This document shows positions 27,929 through 36,874 of a stretch of DNA of 64,000 nucleotides, in pieces (within the stretch, counting starts at the first letter, position 1; every line of letters begins with the position of its first letter). Made by a program: the position numbers and the translations under genes. This DNA comes from Acidobacteriota bacterium. Lineage in GTDB: Bacteria; Acidobacteriota; Terriglobia; UBA7540. The notes under the pieces are model-generated. The model was not told where the DNA came from and ran no database searches. It saw only the letters and a list, made by a program, of their open reading frames with translations. Location of the stretch: positions 17,622 through 81,621 of the forward strand of contig JAKCCV010000018.1 of assembly GCA_021838785.1 (NCBI GenBank), given 5' to 3'.

Positions 27929-29053
27929 TTACTTTTTGAACTCTTCCATCGTACTTACAAACCGCTCAAACAAATATACCGAATCGTGCGGGCCGGGCGA
28001 AGCCTCGGGGTGGTACTGCACGCTCAAGAGCGGCAGCGAGCGATGCCGCAAGCCTTCGAGCGTGTCGTCGTTCAAGTTGCGGTGCGTCAGAATCACCTCG
28101 CTCGCGGGCAGCGAATCGGGATCCACCGCAAAACCATGGTTCTGCGCCGTGATTTCAACTTTCTGAGTCTCCAGGTTGAGCACGGGATGATTGCCGCCGT
28201 GATGCCCGAATTTCAATTTGTAGGTTTTGCCGCCAAGCGCCAAGCCAATGATTTGGTGGCCCAAGCAGATTCCAAAGATGGGCACGCGGCCCATCAGGGC
28301 GCGCACGTCTCGCACTGCGTAGCGAAGGGGTTCCGGGTCGCCCGGGCCATTGGAAAGGAAAACGCCGTCCGGCTTCAGAGCCAGCACGTCTTCAGCGGAA
28401 GTTTTTGCCGGCACCACGGTCACCCGGCAACCGTGGTCCGCCAAGCGCCGGAGGATATTGTGCTTGATGCCGTAGTCGTAGGCAACGACGTGGTATTGCG
28501 CCGGCAGCACCGGGCCGGTCGCCGGGCTCGAGAGCGGGCCAGAGCGTTCAGCCCATTCATACGGCGCGGCAACGCTGACGCGGCTGGCCAGGTCGAGCCC
28601 CACCATCTTGGGCGATGCCTTCGCTTTTCGCACCAGGCTTTCCGCGTCCGTGTCCACAGTCGAGAGAACCGCCCGCATCGCGCCGTAGCTCCGCAGATGC
28701 CGAACCAAGGCCCGCGTGTCAATGTCGGAAATAGCCGGAAGCCCGTAATGCGCCAGATATTCCGAGATGTCCTCGACCGAGCGCCAATTGCTGGCCAACT
28801 CCGAAATCTCGCGCACCACCAGGCCCTCCGCGAAGGGGCGGACGGACTCCGAATCGAGAGGATTCGTGCCGTAGTTGCCAATGTGAGGATAAGTCAGGAC
28901 GACAATCTGACCGGCATAGGAAGGATCGGTCAGGATTTCCTGATAACCGGAAAGAGAGGTGTTGAAAACGACTTCACCTGAGCGTTCGCCCGCGGCCCCG
29001 TAGCCGCGTCCGCGGAAGACCCTGCCATCTTCTAGGGCGAGGATTGCCTGCAC
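27929..29053 (-). CDS. carA: Carbamoyl-phosphate synthase small (glutaminase) subunit
   Basis: The 374-residue protein hydrolyses glutamine and passes ammonia to CarB. The N-terminal CPSase domain ([26 protein letters not shown]) is followed from about residue 185 by a class I glutamine amidotransferase domain with nucleophile Cys263 in GICLGHQ and the His/Glu pair in [10 protein letters not shown]. The start is GTG 29053, preceded by GGAGAA at good spacing. It lies 119 bases downstream of lepB and is separated from carB by three small same-strand genes, about 1.75 kb in all. Confidence 0.97.
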   Translation of the reverse strand: MQAILALEDGRVFRGRGYGAAGERSGEVVFNTSLSGYQEILTDPSYAGQIVVLTYPHIGNYGTNPLDSESVRPFAEGLVVREISELASNWRSVEDISEYLAHYGLPAISDIDTRALVRHLRSYGAMRAVLSTVDTDAESLVRKAKASPKMVGLDLASRVSVAAPYEWAERSGPLSSPATGPVLPAQYHVVAYDYGIKHNILRRLADHGCRVTVVPAKTSAEDVLALKPDGVFLSNGPGDPEPLRYAVRDVRALMGRVPIFGICLGHQIIGLALGGKTYKLKFGHHGGNHPVLNLETQKVEITAQNHGFAVDPDSLPASEVILTHRNLNDDTLEGLRHRSLPLLSVQYHPEASPGPHDSVYLFERFVSTMEEFKK

Positions 29054-29172
29054 AGATTCTCCGGTCGTAGGCTTCGGTCACGCATGGTTTGCCTCTTTGG
29101 ACACCGGCTCGGCCAGGCATTCTTCCGTGGCTTCATCGCGCCGGCTCATCTGCCTTCAACCGACAGGCCGAT

Positions 29173-29754
29173 TTACCGGACGGCTCCAGCCTCACTCAGC
29201 GGCCAATACGCAAACGCTGCTTTTCCGATAATCAATCTTCGGGGGACGGTTCCCCACACGCGGCTGTCGCTAGAGTCATCGCGGTGGTCCCCTAATACGT
29301 AATAACGATGCGGGGGAACGTGAACCGTCGGATAGTTACTCGGGTCCGCGTAGGAACGAGGCACGTAAGGCTCATGCAGCCTTCGCCCGTTGATATAGAC
29401 GTGCCCTCCCCGGATGCTCACCCAATCGCCCGGCAGACCGATGACCCGCTTAATGAAGATCTTCGCCGGGTCGCGCGGGTAACGAAACACAATAATATCG
29501 CCACGGTGAATCGGCTCGATCCGATAAATAAACTTGTTGACGAAAATCCGCTCGTGGCTCTCGATGCCCGGCAACATGCTGCTGCCCCGGACCTCGACGG
29601 GCTGGTAAAAGAAAAAAATGAGGATAAAGGCTAACAGCGTTGAAAGAACAACGTCCCGCAGCCAGTACCGGCTCTCCCAAAACCCGCCTTTGCGGCCGCC
29701 GCTCGCTTCCCGCGCTCCCTTCAAATCTTCCCAAGCCTCCCCGCCGTGTCCCAT
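29173..29754 (-). CDS. lepB: Signal peptidase I
   Basis: The 193-residue membrane protease removes signal peptides from exported proteins. One membrane helix (about 34-50, VVLSTLLAFILIFFFYQ) anchors it. Box B GSSMLP has nucleophile Ser59, box D IKRVIGLPGD has the general base Lys102, and box E LGDHRDDSSDSRVWG lies near residue 152. Length suits a single-helix signal peptidase. An extended -10 (TGCTATAAA on the minus strand, 29773-29778) lies 18 bases before the ATG. It heads the lepB-carA stretch. Confidence 0.95.
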   Translation of the reverse strand: MGHGGEAWEDLKGAREASGGRKGGFWESRYWLRDVVLSTLLAFILIFFFYQPVEVRGSSMLPGIESHERIFVNKFIYRIEPIHRGDIIVFRYPRDPAKIFIKRVIGLPGDWVSIRGGHVYINGRRLHEPYVPRSYADPSNYPTVHVPPHRYYVLGDHRDDSSDSRVWGTVPRRLIIGKAAFAYWPLSEAGAVR

Positions 29755-29772
29755 TGCCAGCGCCTGTCACAA

Positions 29773-29778
29773 TTTATA
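29773..29778 (-). promoter_or_regulatory. Extended -10 element for lepB
   Basis: The minus strand reads ATGCTATAAATTG, a TGn-TATAAA extended -10. The predicted start would leave a leader of roughly 12 bases before the lepB ATG at 29754. Confidence 0.5.
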
Positions 29779-29831
29779 GCATATTTCTTCCAAGCTCACT
29801 AGACTTCACCCCGTGCGCCGAATTCGTCGGG

Positions 29832-29860
29832 TTGACAACCCGCGCTGCGGATGCTAATAG
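29832..29860 (+). promoter_or_regulatory. Promoter of the tRNA-Glu gene
   Basis: TTGACA at 29832-29837 and TAATAG at 29855-29860 are exactly 17 bases apart, and TGC precedes the -10 (extended form). The mature tRNA begins 22 bases after the -10, as expected for a short 5' leader removed by RNase P. Confidence 0.75.
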
Positions 29861-29882
29861 TCGTTTCATGCCGTATTGCCCC

Positions 29883-29957
29883 GGCGCTATCGTCTAGGGG
29901 TTAGGACGTCAGATTCTCAATCTGAAAACCCGGGTTCGATTCCCGGTAGCGCTACCA
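29883..29957 (+). tRNA. tRNA-Glu, anticodon CTC
   Basis: The 75-base sequence folds as a tRNA: acceptor GGCGCTA pairs with TAGCGCT (one G-T at the end), the anticodon stem TCAGA/TCTGA encloses the seven-base loop TTCTCAA with anticodon CTC, and the T arm is CCGGG-TTCGATT-CCCGG. The discriminator A at 29954 is followed by an encoded CCA at 29955-29957. The D arm carries AGGGGTTAGGA. It is a lone tRNA with its own strong promoter. Confidence 0.95.
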
Positions 29958-30031
29958 AGCATAAGCCTGCCGACGGGGCTTCAGCAAAATCCGACTCTGA
30001 AGCTGTGCTCTATTCCACGCTCATAAGCGGG

Positions 30032-30062
30032 TTGACAAGCGCCATGGTTTTTCGCCTAATTA
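30032..30062 (+). promoter_or_regulatory. Promoter of the GH3 gene
   Basis: A perfect TTGACA at 30032-30037 is followed after 19 bases by TAATTA at 30057-30062 (or CTAATT one base earlier at 18). A start near 30069 gives about 50 bases of leader containing the AGGAGG used by the GH3 gene. Confidence 0.5.
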
Positions 30063-30120
30063 GGAGCTTCGGCGCCAGTGAAAGCGTGGCACAAGAACAA
30101 GACGCCGCAGGAGGGATGCC

Positions 30121-32817
30121 TTGAAAATTTTTATAACCCCGCGGATGAGGAAAGGGATTTTCCACGGACTGGTGGTGGCTTGCCTCCTCGCCGGATGGTC
30201 CCGGGTGGCGAGAGCGCAAGCGCAACCGAAGCCAGCGGTCCCTCCTTATCTCAATCCTACTCTTCCCATCCGGCAACGCGTGGACGATTTGGTCTCCCGC
30301 ATGACGCTGCGAGAGAAAGTGCTGCAAATGCAGCACACGGCGCCGGCCATCCCGCGGCTAAAGATTCCGGCGTACGACTGGTGGAGCGAGGCGTTGCACG
30401 GCGTGGCGCGAGCCGGCATCGCCACCATGTTTCCGCAAGCTATCGGCATGGCAGCCACTTGGGACGCGCCGCTTATCTACCGCGAAGGGCGCGTCATCGC
30501 CACCGAAGCCCGCGCCAAATACAACCAAGCCATGCGCGAGGGTCTGCATAGCATGTACTTTGGTCTCGACTTCTGGGCCCCCAATATCAACATTGTGCGA
30601 GACCCGCGTTGGGGTCGCGGCCAGGAAACTTACGGTGAAGACCCCTTCCTGACGGGAACCCTGGCCACGGCCTATGTGCGCGGCATGCAAGGCAACAACC
30701 CCAAATATTTCGAGGTGATTGCCACCCCCAAACACTTTGACGCCTACAGTGGGCCAGAACCGTTGCGGCACCGCTTCAGCGCCACCGTTTCGCCGCACGC
30801 CTTTGAGGACACTTACCTCCCGGCCTTTCGCGCCGCCGTGGTTCACGGACATGCCGACTCGGTCATGTGCTCCTACAATGCTATCAACGGCGTGCCCTCT
30901 TGCGCCAATCCGTTTTTGCTAAAGACCATGTTGCGCCAGGCGTGGCATTTTCAGGGTTATGTGACCTCGGACTGCGGCGCCGTGGCGGATATTGCCTTTG
31001 GCCATCATTATGCCCCGAACCTCGAACAGGCCTCGGCCGACGCTGTGAAGGCCGGAACCGACACCACCTGTGGCAATGAATACGTGACCCTCGTCAAAGC
31101 CGTCCATGACCGCCTGGTCAAGGAAAGCGTGATTGATCGAGCCGTTCGCAGGCTGTTTACGGCCCGCATGAAGTTGGGGATGTTCGATCCGCCCAGGATG
31201 GTTCCTTTTAGCAAAATCCCCATGTCGGAGGTTAACTCGCCGGCGCATCGGGCGTTGGCACTCCGAGCGGCGCGCGAATCCATGGTCCTGCTTAAGAATG
31301 ACGGCATTCTCCCTCTGAAGCCGAACCTGCGCACCCTGGCCGTGATTGGGCCCGAGGCCACGCTCTTGCGCGCCCTTGAAGGGAATTATCACGGCGTCGC
31401 CTCGGACCCCGTGCTGCCGCTCGACGGCATGATTCGGCAATTTTCGGGCAAGGCGCGCATTCTCTACGCGCAAGGCTCGCCGCTCGTCTCCGAGCTGCCC
31501 GTGCCCGTTCCTCGCACCGTTTTCCATCCGCGAAAAGGCTCACCGGTCGTGGGACTCCACGCCGAATATTTTGCCAATGCCCATTTTTCCGGTTTGCCGG
31601 TCCTCGTCCGCACGGACCCCGAGATTCAATTCGATTGGAATGCCGCTCGACCGGCGCCGAATATTCCTATGAAAACTTTTTCGGTCCGATGGACCGGCAC
31701 CTTGACGCCGCCCGGCCCCGGCGACTACACCTTCTCCCTTGCTCAGCCCCATTGTTATCCGTGCGGCGACCACGAGAGCTTTGCGGTTTATCTGGATGGC
31801 AAGCTGGTCGCGCAGGGCTCCAACTTCAGCCGCCGGCCCGCGCCGCCGTCGTTTCAGGTTCATTTCAACACCGGGCGGCCTCACGCCTTTCGCCTGGACT
31901 ACACGCACCGCGCGCCGCTGTTTGGCGCCGGAATCACCTTCGAGTGGAAACCGCCTTTGTCGGTGCTGCGCCAGCAAGCCGTTGCAACCGCCCAGCGCGC
32001 CGACGCCGTCATAGCCTTTGTGGGGTTGTCGCCGGACCTCGAAGGCGAGGAAATGCCGCTTAGAATCCACGGCTTTGACGGAGGTGACCGAACGTCCATC
32101 CGCCTCCCGCAGGTTCAGCGGCAACTGCTGCGGGCTCTTGCCTCAACCGGCAAGCCTTTGGTCGTGGTGCTGATGAGCGGCAGTGGCGTTGCCGTGAATT
32201 GGGCCGAGCGCCATGCCAACGCGATTCTTGAAGCTTGGTATCCCGGCGAGGCGGGCGGCGAAGCTATCGCGGAAACCTTGGCAGGGCAAAACAATCCTGC
32301 TGGGCGGCTGCCTATCACTTTCTACGCCTCGCTGAGTCAGCTTCCCCCATTCACGGACTATTCCATGCAAAACCGCACCTACCGCTATTTCCACGGTCGG
32401 CCGCTGTTCGGTTTCGGCTATGGCCTTAGCTACTCGACCTTCGCCTACCGCCATTTGACGCTCTCCTCGAACGTCGTCCCGGCCGGCCAACCGCTGACGG
32501 TGACGGCGGAGGTGCAGAATACCTCGAAGATTCCGGGTGATGAAGTGGCAGAGTTGTACATTGAATATCCGCCGGCTCCTGGCAATCCGATCCGCGCCCT
32601 CAAAGGTTTTGAGCGAATGCATTTGGCGCCGGGCGAGACGCGCCGGGTCCGCTTCACGTTGACGCCGCGCGACCTCAGCGTGGTCAACGAAAAAGGGCAG
32701 CCGCTGGATCGCGCCGGAACCTACACCGTCTTTGTGGGGGGTCGCCAGCCCGCTCCGGGCGCCCCGGGCGTCGAGGCCAAGTTCCGAATCACTGGCGAGA
32801 AAAAACTCCCTCGCTAG
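30121..32817 (+). CDS. Secreted GH3 glycoside hydrolase with PA14 domain (beta-glucosidase/beta-xylosidase type)
   Basis: The 898-residue enzyme has a signal peptide ending near ARAQ (residue 33). The GH3 N-domain runs to about 330, with DPRWGRGQETYGEDP at 161-175, ATPKHFDAYS and nucleophile Asp284 in VTSDCGAV. The second GH3 domain (from about 375) is interrupted at about 478-610 by a PA14 carbohydrate-binding domain (LHAEYFAN... FSVRWTGTLTPPGPGDYTF). A fibronectin III-like domain ends the protein (GDEVAELYIEYP ... KGFERMHLAPGETRRV). This layout is common in enzymes removing glucose or xylose from plant polymers. The start is TTG 30121, six bases after AGGAGG; no ATG is better placed. Confidence 0.93.
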   Translation: MKIFITPRMRKGIFHGLVVACLLAGWSRVARAQAQPKPAVPPYLNPTLPIRQRVDDLVSRMTLREKVLQMQHTAPAIPRLKIPAYDWWSEALHGVARAGIATMFPQAIGMAATWDAPLIYREGRVIATEARAKYNQAMREGLHSMYFGLDFWAPNINIVRDPRWGRGQETYGEDPFLTGTLATAYVRGMQGNNPKYFEVIATPKHFDAYSGPEPLRHRFSATVSPHAFEDTYLPAFRAAVVHGHADSVMCSYNAINGVPSCANPFLLKTMLRQAWHFQGYVTSDCGAVADIAFGHHYAPNLEQASADAVKAGTDTTCGNEYVTLVKAVHDRLVKESVIDRAVRRLFTARMKLGMFDPPRMVPFSKIPMSEVNSPAHRALALRAARESMVLLKNDGILPLKPNLRTLAVIGPEATLLRALEGNYHGVASDPVLPLDGMIRQFSGKARILYAQGSPLVSELPVPVPRTVFHPRKGSPVVGLHAEYFANAHFSGLPVLVRTDPEIQFDWNAARPAPNIPMKTFSVRWTGTLTPPGPGDYTFSLAQPHCYPCGDHESFAVYLDGKLVAQGSNFSRRPAPPSFQVHFNTGRPHAFRLDYTHRAPLFGAGITFEWKPPLSVLRQQAVATAQRADAVIAFVGLSPDLEGEEMPLRIHGFDGGDRTSIRLPQVQRQLLRALASTGKPLVVVLMSGSGVAVNWAERHANAILEAWYPGEAGGEAIAETLAGQNNPAGRLPITFYASLSQLPPFTDYSMQNRTYRYFHGRPLFGFGYGLSYSTFAYRHLTLSSNVVPAGQPLTVTAEVQNTSKIPGDEVAELYIEYPPAPGNPIRALKGFERMHLAPGETRRVRFTLTPRDLSVVNEKGQPLDRAGTYTVFVGGRQPAPGAPGVEAKFRITGEKKLPR

Positions 32818-33065
32818 CCCGACGCAGGGAAGCCCTTCCGAGAACGTTTGCAAACCGTGTCGCGCTCTTTGCGCTTCAAGCACGACCCCGTAGCGGATTC
32901 GGCCCTTACCTGCCCGGGTGTGTTGGCCCGCTCGCGCTCCACCCTGTGCTTGGTTGGCGGGGAACGCAATAGTTAATGCTTGGGTTCCGGTTGGGCCGAC
33001 TCGGGTTTGGCTTCGCAGCCTTCGTGGTGCTGTTCTTGCCCCGACGGGGCATGGGTGCGCGGCGC
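32818..33065. other. Stretch between the GH3 gene and a tiny leftward frame
   Basis: No gene is supported here. The notable element is a 6-bp perfect hairpin, TGCCCC-GAC-GGGGCA at 33037-33051, 15 bases beyond the end of the small leftward frame at 33066 and 220 bases past the GH3 stop; it could stop transcription from either side, but lacks a T-tract. Confidence 0.4.
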
Positions 33066-33152
33066 TCACGTAAACCGGCTCATCCCCGGCAAGCGCGGCA
33101 GCAACAGAAAAACCACCACAAAAACCGCCACCAAAAGCAGGACGTTTATCAT
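33066..33152 (-). CDS. Possible 28-residue single-helix membrane peptide
   Basis: A short frame from ATG 33152 encodes MINVLLLVAVFVVVFLLLPR followed by LPGMSRFT. Nearly the whole N-terminal part is a continuous membrane helix with a basic C-terminal tail. I see no strong ribosome binding site, and such frames arise by chance, but the composition is markedly different from the surrounding shadow frames. It lies just downstream of the altronate dehydratase-type gene on the same strand. Confidence 0.3.
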   Translation of the reverse strand: MINVLLLVAVFVVVFLLLPRLPGMSRFT

Positions 33153-33220
33153 GGAGCCATCATACCACGGCGCGTGGTTTCCTGTGCGCTCGCCCCGTCC
33201 CTTGGAGCGCTCGTCCCGGC

Positions 33221-34792
33221 TTACAGGGAGGGCCAGAGGGATTCCCAGATTTTGAATTCGTAATGGACGCCGCTCTGCTCGGCGCGGGTGAATTTGCGGC
33301 CGCTCGCCACGTCGAGGGTTTCCTGAAAGATTTTGCGCCCTACCTCTTCGGTGGTTTCCGCGCGGTCGAGGATCGTTCCAGCGTTGATATCGAGGTCGGC
33401 GTAGCTTCGGGCGAGTTGCGAGTTGGAGCCGATTTTCACCACCGGCCCAAGCGCGCAGCCGGTGCCGGTGCCGCGCCCGGTGGTAAACAGCGCCACTTGT
33501 GCTCCACTCAGAAATAAGGCGCTTGTGGAAATCTGGTCGTAGCCAGGCGTATAAAGCACGTAAAGGCCTTTGCGGTTGCCCAACCACTCGCCGTACTCAA
33601 GCAAATCCTCGACGATGGACGTACCACCCTTGGCTTTGACTCCGCTCGATTTCAAATAAATGTTATAGAGTCCGCCCTTGATGTTACCGGGCGAAGGGTT
33701 GTCGCGAAAGTCGTCGCCGAATTTTTTGACGTAAGCTTCGTACCGGCGGAGCGCCTGCATCAGCTTCTTGCCGACGGCCCGCGTGCGGGCGCGGCGGGCC
33801 AAGTCCACCATGGCGGCGCCTTGCAGCTCCGGCACTTCCGGCAGCAGCACCGCCGCTCCGGCCTTCACGAAGAGATCCGCGGCGACGCCCACCGCCGGAT
33901 TGGCCGTCACTCCCGACCAGCGATCCGAGCCGCCGCACTTGGTTCCCACCACAAGCTCGGAAATCGGCACGGGCTGCCGCTTGAAGCGATTGGCGGCCTC
34001 GAGCATTTTTTCCACCACCTGCAATCCCCGCTCGATGGTCGCTTGGCTGCCGCCCAATTGTTGAATGGTCAAGTTAACGACGCGCCCCTGGTAATCGGGC
34101 ACAACCTCGCGGAAAATCGGCGCCGAGCACTCCACGCACGTCTTGCCGCAGCCGAGGTCAATGTAAATCGTCGCCCCCAGGTTCGGATGCCGCAATGAAT
34201 CGGCCAGCAGCTGATTGAGAACGGCCACCGCGTGTCCGTCCGGCATCCCGCAGCCCGATTCGTGAATGATCGGCACCACGCCGTCCACGTGGGGATAGCG
34301 CTCGCGCGAATAAAGCTCGCGCATAGCGCGCGATGCAATCTCCCGCACCTCCGCCGCCGAGCACATGCCGGAGGTAATCAGGCCCACGTAATTCCGCGTG
34401 CCCACCAAGCCGTCCGGGCGCCGATAGCCGTCAAAGGTCAGCGCCGCCAACTTGGGATCGAGCGGCGCGCGCGTTGGGTTGTCGCGGTAGCGGACAGCCA
34501 GGCGCGGCAGACGGTTTTCGAGATTCGTTTCATTGATGGGATCGCCCGGCTCAACCGCCCGCGAAGCCACGCCAATCGGGTCGCCCAGCGAAACGTAAGC
34601 TCCGCCTCGCGGAATCGCTTGCACGGCAAAACTCTGGCCGCGCAACACCCGCCCCGCCAGCCTCACCACCCGGCCGCCGTATTCGAGCTCCGTTCCCGCT
34701 TCAACAAAATCTTCGGTCACCACCGCCACGTTGTCCTTCTCCGGACGGATGACGATGGCGACCTCTTCCAGGCGCTTCACAGCTTCTTCCAT
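33221..34792 (-). CDS. UxaA-family dehydratase (altronate or galactarate dehydratase type)
   Basis: The 523-residue protein has the two-part layout of this family. An N-terminal SAF-like domain covers about 1-95. A larger catalytic domain follows, with DGLVGTRNYVGLITSGMCSAAEV, HESGCGMPDGHAV, IDLGCGKTCVECSAP, LVVGTKCGGSDRWSGVTANPAVG and late FTTGRGTGTGCALGPVVKIGSN. The conserved cysteines and the TKCGGSD block are those used for an iron-dependent dehydration of D-altronate, D-galactarate or a related sugar acid. Given the pectin hydrolases elsewhere, galacturonate-derived altronate is a natural substrate, but this is inferred. It is divergent from the aldo/keto reductase gene. Confidence 0.88.
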   Translation of the reverse strand: MEEAVKRLEEVAIVIRPEKDNVAVVTEDFVEAGTELEYGGRVVRLAGRVLRGQSFAVQAIPRGGAYVSLGDPIGVASRAVEPGDPINETNLENRLPRLAVRYRDNPTRAPLDPKLAALTFDGYRRPDGLVGTRNYVGLITSGMCSAAEVREIASRAMRELYSRERYPHVDGVVPIIHESGCGMPDGHAVAVLNQLLADSLRHPNLGATIYIDLGCGKTCVECSAPIFREVVPDYQGRVVNLTIQQLGGSQATIERGLQVVEKMLEAANRFKRQPVPISELVVGTKCGGSDRWSGVTANPAVGVAADLFVKAGAAVLLPEVPELQGAAMVDLARRARTRAVGKKLMQALRRYEAYVKKFGDDFRDNPSPGNIKGGLYNIYLKSSGVKAKGGTSIVEDLLEYGEWLGNRKGLYVLYTPGYDQISTSALFLSGAQVALFTTGRGTGTGCALGPVVKIGSNSQLARSYADLDINAGTILDRAETTEEVGRKIFQETLDVASGRKFTRAEQSGVHYEFKIWESLWPSL

Positions 34793-35261
34793 GGTGCTCC
34801 GACGGGCGAGGAGCTCGGTGGCGCGCGGCTACCTACGTTTTCCGCGCCCGCTTCCGCCCGGTCAACATTCTACCTGACTCGCCTCCGGCCAACAATGCGT
34901 GCTCATGCCGTGGGGCCCGAGGTCTATGGACGGCGGCTCAGAAGCAGCCGCCCCCGCCTCCCGGCGGGATCGTCCGACCTTCCTGTTTATCGGTCACAAG
35001 TGAGTCGGGCACAGCAAGTAGCCGCGACGGTGTTGTTTTCGTCGCCGATATTTCGGGCGACGGTGATTCCCCAGTTGCGGGTCCGATAGGGAGATCCAAC
35101 GGCACACAGAACGGTGTCGCGGTTACCGATCGTGCAGGGCTTGTCGCCATGCGATGGACGTGCTAACTTGCCAGGGGCGGCGGGCCGGTCAAGCTCGACC
35201 GCAACCGAAGGCGCAAGCACGGGCCGCTTTGGCGGCGAAAAGAACTCTTACGGAGAATCTT
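34793..35261. other. Long divergent intergenic region
   Basis: These 469 bases separate the leftward UxaA-type gene from the rightward aldo/keto reductase. They must hold both promoters, but I could not find a convincing -35/-10 pair. Two overlapping leftward frames cover the middle. One (34938-35150) ends in RTIPPGGGGGCF and the other (34987-35220) in CCARLTCDR. Neither has a clear ribosome binding site or a codon pattern that separates it from chance, so I leave both uncalled. Confidence 0.4.
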
Positions 35262-36248
35262 ATGGATCCCCTGAGCAAAGTGCCGTTGGGCAAAACCAAC
35301 CTACGGGTTACTCGATTGGGTCTCGGAGGCGCCCCCCTTGGCGGGCTGTTCCAAGACGTGGCGGAAAGCGAGGCCCTGGCCACCATTCGGCGCGCGCTCG
35401 AGATGGGAATCAACTTATTCGACACGGCGCCGCTGTACGGTCACGGGAAAAGCGAAAGGCGCATGGGCCGCGCTCTGGCCGGCACGGAACGCAGCCGGTT
35501 TGTCCTGGCCACCAAAGTGGGCCGGCTGCTCGTGCCCGTGGCGCCTGGCGAACTCCCGCCGGATGAGTTTGACCGTCCCGAACCGTTTCGACCGGTGTTT
35601 GACTTCAGCTACGAAGGGGTGATGCGCTCGTTCGAGGAGAGTCGGAAACGGCTCAACCTGGAGCGCATTGACATTCTGCACATTCATGACCCTGACGACC
35701 ATTATGAAGAGGCGATAAAGGGCGCCTACCCGGCGCTTGCCGAGCTGCGCCGACAGGGCCGGATTGGTGCGGTGGGCGCAGGCATGAACCAGGCGGAGAT
35801 GCTGGCCCGCTTTGCCCGCGAAGGCGAATTTGACTGCTTTTTATTGGCCGGGCGTTACACCTTGATTGACCACACAGGCCTCCAAGAATTGTTGCCCTTG
35901 TGCGTAGAGAAACGCATCAGCATCATCCTCGGCGGTCCGTACAACAGCGGCATCCTGGCGACGGGTGCGCGGCCGGGCGCAAAATTCAACTACGCTGACG
36001 CGCCGCCCGAGGTGATGGAAAAGGCGCGTCGGGTCGAACAAGTCTGCCAGCAGTTTTCGGTGCCGCTGCGCGCGGCGGCGCTGCAATTTCCGCTGGCGCA
36101 TCCGGCGGTGGCCTCGGTGATTCCGGGCGCGCGCTCGTTAGCGGAGCTGGAAGAGAATTTTCGGCTAATGAGCTATCCGATTCCGGCGGCATTCTGGGCA
36201 GCGCTCCGCAAGGCGCAGCTTATCCCCGCCGACGCGCCCACGCCGTGA
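35262..36248 (+). CDS. Aldo/keto reductase (aldose 1-dehydrogenase-like)
   Basis: The 328-residue NAD(P)H enzyme has the family N-terminus (VPLGKTNLRVTRLGLGGAPLGG) and the catalytic tetrad: Asp and Tyr in LFDTAPLYGHGKSE, Lys in VLATKVGRL and His in DILHIHDPDDH. The remaining barrel and the SVIPGARSLAELEENF cofactor loop follow. The pattern resembles D-threo-aldose/L-fucose dehydrogenases, which oxidise free sugars to lactones; the exact sugar is not known. I chose ATG 35262, preceded by GGAGAA, rather than the far upstream in-frame start that would add 36 residues without family similarity. A small membrane-protein gene overlaps its stop. Confidence 0.88.
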   Translation: MDPLSKVPLGKTNLRVTRLGLGGAPLGGLFQDVAESEALATIRRALEMGINLFDTAPLYGHGKSERRMGRALAGTERSRFVLATKVGRLLVPVAPGELPPDEFDRPEPFRPVFDFSYEGVMRSFEESRKRLNLERIDILHIHDPDDHYEEAIKGAYPALAELRRQGRIGAVGAGMNQAEMLARFAREGEFDCFLLAGRYTLIDHTGLQELLPLCVEKRISIILGGPYNSGILATGARPGAKFNYADAPPEVMEKARRVEQVCQQFSVPLRAAALQFPLAHPAVASVIPGARSLAELEENFRLMSYPIPAAFWAALRKAQLIPADAPTP

Positions 36249-36688
36249 GCAACCGGCCCACGCAGATGACCAACGGCCAGGACAACTCGACCCCTCTGCC
36301 TCGCCCCGCCGCCATGGGAAAAGCGGTAAGACTGGCGGTGGGTATCGCTCTCCTTTTTTTCTTCGCCCAGGTCATCCGTCAGACACCAGCCTTCCTTGCG
36401 GTCGAAACACGCTGGCGCATTCCTGGCGGCGAATGGTGGATTGCAGCGATAGGGTGTTTTTGGGCGTTACCGCGGGTTGTCAACGACGGCTTGGGGCGAG
36501 CGTGGGGGCACCGACCACAGTGGGTCTATCTGGCAATGGTTTTGGTGGCGGCTGGTTCCGATTTACTAATCTACAAGGCTTTGTGGGCGAAGCCCTTGGG
36601 TATGCTCGTGCTGCTGATGGTGCTTTACGTGTTCGGCTTCGCGGGCATTTCATTTTTGGTGGCTGCCCTCGCTGCCGTGCCAGGCTGA
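36245..36688 (+). CDS. Small membrane protein of unknown function
   Basis: The 147-residue product starts with GTG 36245, overlapping the aldo/keto reductase stop by four bases, so it is translated by coupling. After a polar N-terminus it has about four hydrophobic segments (AVRLAVGIALLFFFAQVI, WWIAAIGCFWALP, WVYLAMVLVAAGSDLLIY, LGMLVLLMVLYVFGFAGISFL). I recognise no family. Its placement suggests co-expression with the reductase but gives no function. The next 186 bases up to the ATPase gene contain nothing else that I can support. Confidence 0.55.
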   Translation: MSNRPTQMTNGQDNSTPLPRPAAMGKAVRLAVGIALLFFFAQVIRQTPAFLAVETRWRIPGGEWWIAAIGCFWALPRVVNDGLGRAWGHRPQWVYLAMVLVAAGSDLLIYKALWAKPLGMLVLLMVLYVFGFAGISFLVAALAAVPG

Positions 36689-36862
36689 GAGATGCGCGCG
36701 ATTCCCCAGGTCGTGGGGCGCATCATCGGACGAACGGCCGCCGGCCATGCCTGACCCGTCGGGCTGACCCGCCTGGATCGGTGGGAAAATCGGCGGCGAA
36801 CACAGTGACCTCGAAGTGGGCCAGCTTCCTTCGGCTGTGGTGCGTTGCCTGCCTCGTTACGC

Positions 36863-36868
36863 TATAAT
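36863..36868 (+). promoter_or_regulatory. -10 element placed six bases before the ATPase start
   Basis: A perfect TATAAT ends six bases before GTG 36875. Transcription would begin at or next to the start codon, giving a leaderless mRNA. No -35 of good quality is seen. Confidence 0.55.
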
Positions 36869-36874
36869 GCCAGC

